Of a stretch of 64,000 nt of DNA, positions 59,353 to 64,000 are shown piece by piece. The notes beneath the pieces were generated by a model. The model was given only the letters and a program-made list of their open reading frames with translations, made no database searches and was not told the DNA's origin. The stretch spans positions 316,862-380,861 of the forward strand of contig CAVRTB010000003.1 of NCBI GenBank assembly GCA_963724065.1, written 5' to 3'. The stretch is from DASRIA01 sp963724065. Its GTDB lineage: Bacteria > Actinomycetota > Thermoleophilia > Solirubrobacterales > JBBDJG01. Position numbers and translations under genes: made by a program. Numbering within the stretch: the first letter of the stretch is position 1; every line of letters starts with the position of its first letter.

Positions 59353-59379
59353 CCGTTGCTCCGAGAGGGCCGCGGTCGC

Positions 59380-62106
59380 TCAGACCTTCGGCGACGGGCC
59401 CGCGGGCGCGACCGCCTCGACGCGTATCCGCGCGTCCACGATCACGGCTCCATCGGAAGACACAACGACCGGATTGCAGTCCATCTCCATGACTTCGGGG
59501 TGAGCCTCGACCAACGCTCCAGCGCGCAGGAGCACGTCCACAAGCGCTTCGATGTCGGCGCGTGCGCCGCCCCGGAAGCCCTCGAGCAGCGGGAAGGATC
59601 GCAGCGAAACGATCATCGCGGTCGCGTCCCGGTCGGTCAGCGGAGTGATCCGCACGGCCACGTCCTTCATCACCTCGGCTGTCACGCCGCCAGCTCCGCA
59701 TGCGATCACCGGCCCGAACAGCGGGTCGTGCGCGACGCCCACGAGCATCTCGACGCCGTGAGGGGCCATCTTCTGCACCAGGAACCCCGCCGGCTCGTGC
59801 CCAGCCGCGGTCAGCCGAGCCGTCATTTGCTGCGCGGCCTCACGTACGGCCTCCGGACCCGGCAGGTCGACCGCGACCGCGCCGAGCTCCGTCTTGTGGA
59901 TGATCGTCGGGGACGTCGCCTTCAGAGCGACGGCGCCGCCGAGGTCGCTCGCCGCGCTCGCCGCCTCGTCCGGCGTCCCGGCGGTGCGGCTCTCCACCAG
60001 CGGGAGTCCGTAGCAGCCGAAGAGGCGATCGACATCGTCGGGGGAGAGCCACTCGGCGCTGCGACCGAGGGCCGAGGCGATCACGGCACCGGCTTCTTCC
60101 GGGCGCGCGTCCTCGAAGTCGCGCACCTGCCCGCCCGGAGCCTCGCGCCACACCCCATAGTCGACGGTGCGTGCGAGCGCGCGCGCGGCGTCCTCCGGAA
60201 ACGCGAAGGCTGGGATCGAGCCGCCCCCGGACGTCAGCGCCGGAGGCTTGCCCTCGCTCGTCATGAACACGGACACGACGGGCAGCGGCCGGTCCAAGGC
60301 ATCGACGGCGGACCGGATTGCGAGCGCTACGTCCTCCGATCGCGTCGCGAGCGGTGGGATGAAGATCGCGATGATCGCGTCCGCGCAGTCGTGGCCGGCC
60401 AGCACTTCCAGCGCGCGGCGGTAGTGGTCGGCGGGGGCGGTGGCGATCATGTCGAGCGGGTTCGCCAGCGAGGCCTCGGCCGGCAGGAAGGACCGCAGCT
60501 CCTCGCTTGCCGCCGCCGGCAGGTCCGGGATCTCGAGCCCGTGCGACTCGCAGGTGTCCGCGCACAGGATCCCGGGCCCGCCCGCGTTCGTGACGATCGC
60601 GATGCGGCGCCCGCGCGGCACCGGCTGGTCGGCCAGCACCCGGCCCACGTCGAACAGCTCCGCGAGCGTGTCCGTCCTGATCACGCCCGCCTGGCGGAAG
60701 AGCGAGTCGACGGTCACGTCGGAGGCCGAGATCAGCGCGCCTGTATGCGAGGACGTCGCTCGCGCGCCGGCGGCCGAGCGCCCGCTCTTGACGGCCACGA
60801 TCGGCTTTGCGCGCGCCACGCGCGGGGCGATTCGCGCGAACTTGCGCGGGTTGCCGAACGACTCGAGGTAGAGCAGAATCACGTCGGTCTCGTCGTCCGA
60901 CTCCCAGTACTGGATCAGGTCGTTCCCGGAGATGTCCGCCTTGTTGCCGACGGACACGAACGAAGAGAGCCCGAGTCCGAGCCCCTGCGCGTAGTCGATC
61001 ACGGCCAGGCCGAGCGCGCCACTCTGCGAGAGGAATGCGACGTTGCCGTGCGGCGGGAACAGCGGGCCGAACATCGCGTCCAGTCGCACCTCCGGCGAGG
61101 TGTTGAGCACCCCCAGGCAATTGGGGCCGACCAGGCGCATGCCCGACTCGCGGCAGATCGACACGAGCTCCTCCTGGCGCGCGCGGCCCTCGTCTCCGGT
61201 CTCGGCGAATCCGGCCGAGATCACCAGCAGCGCGCGGACGCCCTTCGCCGCGCACTGGCGCGCGACGTCGGCGACCAGCGGCGCCGGTACCGCCACGACC
61301 GCCAGCTCCACGTCGGCGAGGATGTCGCGCACCGAGGCAAAGGCGGGCACCGACTGCACCACGGCCGCGCGCGGGTTGACCGGGTACACGGGGCCGTTGA
61401 ACGCGGTCGCGATCAGGTTGTGGAAGATCTCTCCGCCGACCGTGCCGCGCTCGCGCGACGCGCCGATCACCACGACGGACTCGGGTCGCAAGAACTTCCG
61501 TACCGCAGCAGCAGCCGATGTGCGGTCGCGCTCCTCGAAGCGCTCGAGCGCGCCCTCGGACATCTCCGTCGGGAACTCGATCCGCAGCACGTCCGGGCCC
61601 GAGCGCGTACGCACCGCGAAGCCGCTTTGGCGGAACACCTCGGCCATGCGGTGGTTGTGCGGGAGGACCTCAGCCTCGAACACGGACACGCCTCGCTCTT
61701 CGGCGGCCTCGGCGAGGTGTGCGAGCAGCAGCGTCCCGAGCCCGTTGCCCTGGTAGGCGTCCGCGATCTCGAAGGCGACCTCGGCACGATCGTCGGCGGT
61801 GTCGGAGCGGTTCCACGTCGCATGTCCGACCACCGCCTGGCGTGTGCCGCTGAGCGCCACGAGGCCGAAGCGCAGGTCGTAGTCAACGTCCGCGGCCCAC
61901 TCCGCCGCGCCGTCGAGGTTCACGCCCAGGGAGAAGAACCGCAGGCTGCGCGAGTCCGGCGACAGGCGCTCGAGGAACGTTTTGAGCGCCTCGCGATCGC
62001 CGGGCCGCACGGGACGCACGTGGACGGTCGAGCCGTCGCGCAACACGACGTCGGCCTCGCGATGGGCCGGGTACCGGCGAGTGGCGTGTGTCGCAGGGTC
62101 GGGCAC
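59380..62106 (-). CDS. GNAT acetyltransferase fused to ADP-forming acyl-CoA synthetase
   Basis: The 908-residue fusion has an N-terminal GNAT domain (about 20-190, with the acetyl-CoA loop DAYQGNGLGTLLL), a CoA-binding domain (about 205-330, SVVVIGASRERGTVGGEIFH), ligase-CoA domains (about 340-640, with the phosphorylated His in ATSSHTGAL) and a C-terminal ATP-grasp part (about 690-895, with ALKATSPTIIHKTELGAVAV). E. coli Pka has the reverse order, with GNAT at the C-terminus. Such proteins acetylate lysines of metabolic enzymes; whether the synthetase half is active is unknown. GTG start at 62106 with no clear ribosome-binding site. Confidence 0.9.
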   Translation of the reverse strand: MPDPATHATRRYPAHREADVVLRDGSTVHVRPVRPGDREALKTFLERLSPDSRSLRFFSLGVNLDGAAEWAADVDYDLRFGLVALSGTRQAVVGHATWNRSDTADDRAEVAFEIADAYQGNGLGTLLLAHLAEAAEERGVSVFEAEVLPHNHRMAEVFRQSGFAVRTRSGPDVLRIEFPTEMSEGALERFEERDRTSAAAAVRKFLRPESVVVIGASRERGTVGGEIFHNLIATAFNGPVYPVNPRAAVVQSVPAFASVRDILADVELAVVAVPAPLVADVARQCAAKGVRALLVISAGFAETGDEGRARQEELVSICRESGMRLVGPNCLGVLNTSPEVRLDAMFGPLFPPHGNVAFLSQSGALGLAVIDYAQGLGLGLSSFVSVGNKADISGNDLIQYWESDDETDVILLYLESFGNPRKFARIAPRVARAKPIVAVKSGRSAAGARATSSHTGALISASDVTVDSLFRQAGVIRTDTLAELFDVGRVLADQPVPRGRRIAIVTNAGGPGILCADTCESHGLEIPDLPAAASEELRSFLPAEASLANPLDMIATAPADHYRRALEVLAGHDCADAIIAIFIPPLATRSEDVALAIRSAVDALDRPLPVVSVFMTSEGKPPALTSGGGSIPAFAFPEDAARALARTVDYGVWREAPGGQVRDFEDARPEEAGAVIASALGRSAEWLSPDDVDRLFGCYGLPLVESRTAGTPDEAASAASDLGGAVALKATSPTIIHKTELGAVAVDLPGPEAVREAAQQMTARLTAAGHEPAGFLVQKMAPHGVEMLVGVAHDPLFGPVIACGAGGVTAEVMKDVAVRITPLTDRDATAMIVSLRSFPLLEGFRGGARADIEALVDVLLRAGALVEAHPEVMEMDCNPVVVSSDGAVIVDARIRVEAVAPAGPSPKV

Positions 62107-62172
62107 CTGGGCGGGCGGCGATCTTCTCGCGGCCAGCGTAGCGCTAGGGGGACGGCGTGCCGCGGGCGGCTG

Positions 62173-62394
62173 CTACTTCGCCGTGCGGTGAGCGCCCTTC
62201 ACGAGCGAGGACGCATGCAGTCGCAGGCGCTCGAGGTCAGCGCTGATCTGCACGAGCCCCGAGCGGGCGCTGCGGAAGCTCTCGGAGACGTCCGCGCCTG
62301 GCGCGTCCGGGCCTTTCCGGGTCCCGAGGGGCGGGGTGAGCGCCTTCCTCACCTTCTCGACCCGTCCTGCGGATTCAAGTTTGAGTTCGTCCAT
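62173..62394 (-). CDS. Small charged hypothetical protein, 73 residues
   Basis: I recognise no family. ATG 62394 has GAGAGGAAACG upstream. The protein (MDELKLESAGRVEKVRKALT at the N-terminus) is helix-prone and charged, with no membrane segment or cysteine. It is the first gene of the minus-strand run leading to the acyl-CoA synthetase, 66 nt downstream. A nested palindrome lies in its leader. Confidence 0.55.
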   Translation of the reverse strand: MDELKLESAGRVEKVRKALTPPLGTRKGPDAPGADVSESFRSARSGLVQISADLERLRLHASSLVKGAHRTAK

Positions 62395-62405
62395 CGTTTC
62401 CTCTC

Positions 62406-62436
62406 GAGCGCCAAACATACCGTTATGCGGGCGCTC
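62406..62436. promoter_or_regulatory. Nested palindrome in a divergent intergenic region, candidate operator or leader hairpin
   Basis: GAGCGCC (62406-62412) pairs with GGCGCTC (62430-62436), and inside it CATA pairs with TATG around CCGT. It lies just upstream of the small-protein ribosome-binding site in the 183-nt gap before the universal stress gene. Nothing else is recognisable in that gap. Confidence 0.35.
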
Positions 62437-62577
62437 CGTCCGTTCGGGGCCAGACCGGCGCTGCCCGCGCCGCGTGCGTGGTGGCTGCCGCGTTGGCCCG
62501 ACCGCGTCCAGCCGGACGTGCGTTTCGGTCACCCGCAGCCTGCGCCTAAAGCCCGAGTCTGATAGCTACCAGGCTGC

Positions 62578-63081
62578 ATGACCGAGCCAAGCGGGGACCG
62601 GCCCGTCTTGATCGCATACGACGGGTCTCCGCACGCGCAGGCTGCGGTGGAGCAGGTGGGACGGCTGCTCTCGAACGGCACGGCGGTCGTGGTCACCGCG
62701 TGGCAGTCGCTCAGACCGGCGGGTGGCCTGGCGCTCGCGGGCCTGCCCGCGGACGTGGCCGAGGAGGCGATCGCAAAGCTCGACGCTGCGGCCCAGGAAG
62801 GGGCGCGCGCCTGCGCCGATGAGGGAGCGGGGCGGGCGGCGCAGGCCGGCCTCGAGGCCCGCGCGCGGGCGGTCCTGTCCGAGGGCGCTCTGTGGAGGAC
62901 GATCCTCGACATCGCCGAGGATGAGGACGCGCGCCTCGTCGTGATGGGGTCGCGCGGGCGCTCGGCGATCGCATCGGCGCTGCTGGGCAGCGTGTCGCAC
63001 GGTGTCGTGCAGCGCAGCCGCAGGCCCGTGCTGCTGGTCACCGCAGACGTCGGCGCAGAGGATGGAGCGGATCCCGCCTAG
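62578..63081 (+). CDS. Universal stress protein (UspA family)
   Basis: The 167-residue Usp-fold protein starts with PVLIAYDGSPHAQAAVEQVG and has the ATP-binding motif VVMGSRGRSAIASALLGSVS followed by RRPVLLVT, so it is probably an ATP-binding Usp. Actinobacterial Usps respond to dormancy and stress. No clear Shine-Dalgarno precedes ATG 62578; GATAGC lies 10 nt upstream. Neighbouring WS/DGAT genes fit a dormancy/storage theme. Confidence 0.9.
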   Translation: MTEPSGDRPVLIAYDGSPHAQAAVEQVGRLLSNGTAVVVTAWQSLRPAGGLALAGLPADVAEEAIAKLDAAAQEGARACADEGAGRAAQAGLEARARAVLSEGALWRTILDIAEDEDARLVVMGSRGRSAIASALLGSVSHGVVQRSRRPVLLVTADVGAEDGADPA

Positions 63082-63204
63082 CCCCCCGCTCACGGCTGAA
63101 CCCGACTAGCTGCTCGGCAGCAGGCGGCCGCCTGGAGCATCGTCCGCAGCTGTCGTCGAGGTCATCGCCTCCCGCCCCGGGGAAGGTAAGTGCCGGGTCG
63201 CGCG

Positions 63205-63224
63205 GCAGTCTCCGTGGAGACTGC
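63205..63224 (+). terminator. Perfect 9-bp hairpin between the Usp and WS/DGAT genes
   Basis: GCAGTCTCC (63205-63213) pairs with GGAGACTGC (63216-63224); effectively an 8-bp stem with a CGTG loop. It lies in a 206-nt gap about 120 nt after the Usp stop and 63 nt before the next ATG. It may terminate the Usp transcript or act as an operator. Confidence 0.45.
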
Positions 63225-63287
63225 GGATTGGGTGCGGTGGTGAGTACGCATGTGGCACGGAGCTCGGCTGTCTAGCTTGGGAAGAGC

Positions 63288-64000
63288 ATGACCGAGCACC
63301 TCACTCCCCTCGATGCCACGTTCCTCGAGCTCGAACAGGCCGACGAGGCGGCGCACATGCACATCGGCGGAGCACTGGTGTTCGACCCGCGCCCGGACGG
63401 CTCAGTGCCGCACGTCGGAGACGTGTGCCGGCATCTGGACTCGCGCTTGTCACGCCTGCCGCGCTACCGCCGCAAGCTGTCCGAGCCGCGTACCGGTGGG
63501 CTCACCTGGCCGGCGTGGGAGGACGACGAGCGCTTTCACCTCGCCTCTCATGTGCGTCACGCGGCGCTGCCCGCGCCGGGTGGCGACCAAGAGTTGTGCG
63601 AATGGCTTGGGGACTTCTGGTCCCACCGCCTCGATCGGCGCCGGCCGCTGTGGGAGGTGGTGCTGCTCGACGGGCTCGAGGGCGGTCGCTGGGCGCTGGT
63701 CACCAAGACCCACCACGCGATGATGGACGGGGTCGGCTCCGTGGACGCGGGTTACCTGATGCTCGATGACGAGCCCAAGCCGCCCGCCGCGCGGTATGGC
63801 GCACTCGAGACGTTCCCGCGGGACGGCCCCCACGCAGCTCGCTCCCGCCGGTCTCAGGTGGCGGACGCGCTGCGCTGGATGCCCGAGCACCTGCTGCGCG
63901 CCGCACGCGGCGGCGCGGACGTCGCGCTGCACCCGCACAAGGCGCTCGAGATGCTCGACCGCTCGCGCGCGACCGTCGAGTTGCTGATGCGCGACGAGGT
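63288..64000 (+). CDS. WS/DGAT acyltransferase, 3'-truncated by the window
   Basis: An open frame from ATG 63288 (GGAAG 4 nt upstream, TAGCTT just before) runs off the window end, 237 codons. The N-terminus LTPLDATFLELEQADEAAHM and the catalytic KTHHAMMDGVGSVD (HHxxxDG, about residue 144) identify a wax ester synthase/diacylglycerol acyltransferase. LSRLPRYRRKLSEP and RPLWEVVLLDGLEGGRWALV also match. It is the second WS/DGAT within 6 kb but on the opposite strand and divergent in sequence. Confidence 0.88.
   Translation, partial: MTEHLTPLDATFLELEQADEAAHMHIGGALVFDPRPDGSVPHVGDVCRHLDSRLSRLPRYRRKLSEPRTGGLTWPAWEDDERFHLASHVRHAALPAPGGDQELCEWLGDFWSHRLDRRRPLWEVVLLDGLEGGRWALVTKTHHAMMDGVGSVDAGYLMLDDEPKPPAARYGALETFPRDGPHAARSRRSQVADALRWMPEHLLRAARGGADVALHPHKALEMLDRSRATVELLMRDE

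Noticed and set aside
58963..62562. 1199-codon plus-strand open frame opposite the GNAT/acyl-CoA synthetase
   Set aside because: Arg/His/Glu-rich composition without domains; the minus-strand fusion has complete motifs.

Overview
The window is uniformly very GC-rich and densely packed, with NTG starts and ATGA/GTGA gene overlaps. It carries actinobacterial hallmarks: split transketolase, short FtsEX-linked ssrA/smpB block, WS/DGAT acyltransferases, TreT-like trehalose synthase, GNAT-first ADP-forming acyl-CoA synthetase and a histone-H1-like protein. My best guess is a chromosomal segment of an Actinomycetota member, possibly class Thermoleophilia (Solirubrobacterales). That placement is inference from gene content, not a search. 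No rRNA, tRNA, CRISPR array, insertion sequence or prophage is seen.

Layout. 1-5475: sugar-nucleotide genes (UDP-glucose dehydrogenase fragment, two nucleotidyltransferases, a phosphoglucose/phosphomannose isomerase) wrapped around S-adenosylhomocysteinase; the second nucleotidyltransferase is broken by two single-base shifts. 5483-13658: ctaG, comF, hpf, secA, prfB (with an intact programmed +1 frameshift site) and the NAD genes nadC-nadA. 13655-19180: a small FMN-barrel protein, an amidohydrolase, a cyclase-family hydrolase, a CBS protein and a two-gene transketolase. 19260-29132: ftsE-ftsX-S41 protease (frame-broken)-RNase R-smpB, a sensor kinase/HD-GYP regulator pair, a site-2 protease and the tmRNA gene. 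29279-34808: accessory island with two related small proteins, an MBL-fold hydrolase, an unexported ligand-binding protein, an HD/LuxR regulator, a siroheme-pathway dehydrogenase and a cupin. 34860-46864: cytochrome P450, reductase, adenylate cyclase, ScyD-like secreted protein, GST, thiolase, metal P-type ATPase, H1-like protein and an enoyl-CoA hydratase. 46989-54929: two giant secreted sugar-dehydrogenase-like paralogues with PKD, FN3 and DNRLRE modules. 54979-64000: trehalose synthase, two WS/DGATs, pncB, acyl-CoA synthetase/GNAT and a universal stress protein.

How it works together. The conserved core (secA, prfB, ftsEX, smpB, ssrA, hpf) serves protein export, translation termination and rescue, and division. 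A 7.8-kb block of NAD, amidohydrolase and transketolase genes lies between prfB and ftsE. The right end looks like storage lipid, trehalose and acyl-CoA metabolism.

The most distinctive pattern is in initiation signals. Many genes have a -10-like TANNNT (or CANNNT) hexamer ending 5-9 nt before the start codon and no Shine-Dalgarno, which predicts leaderless transcripts. In three places (before transketolase, the S41 protease and the P450) such a leaderless start opens a 7-22 codon mini-ORF whose TGA overlaps the GTG of the main gene. This looks like a recurring translational-coupling device.
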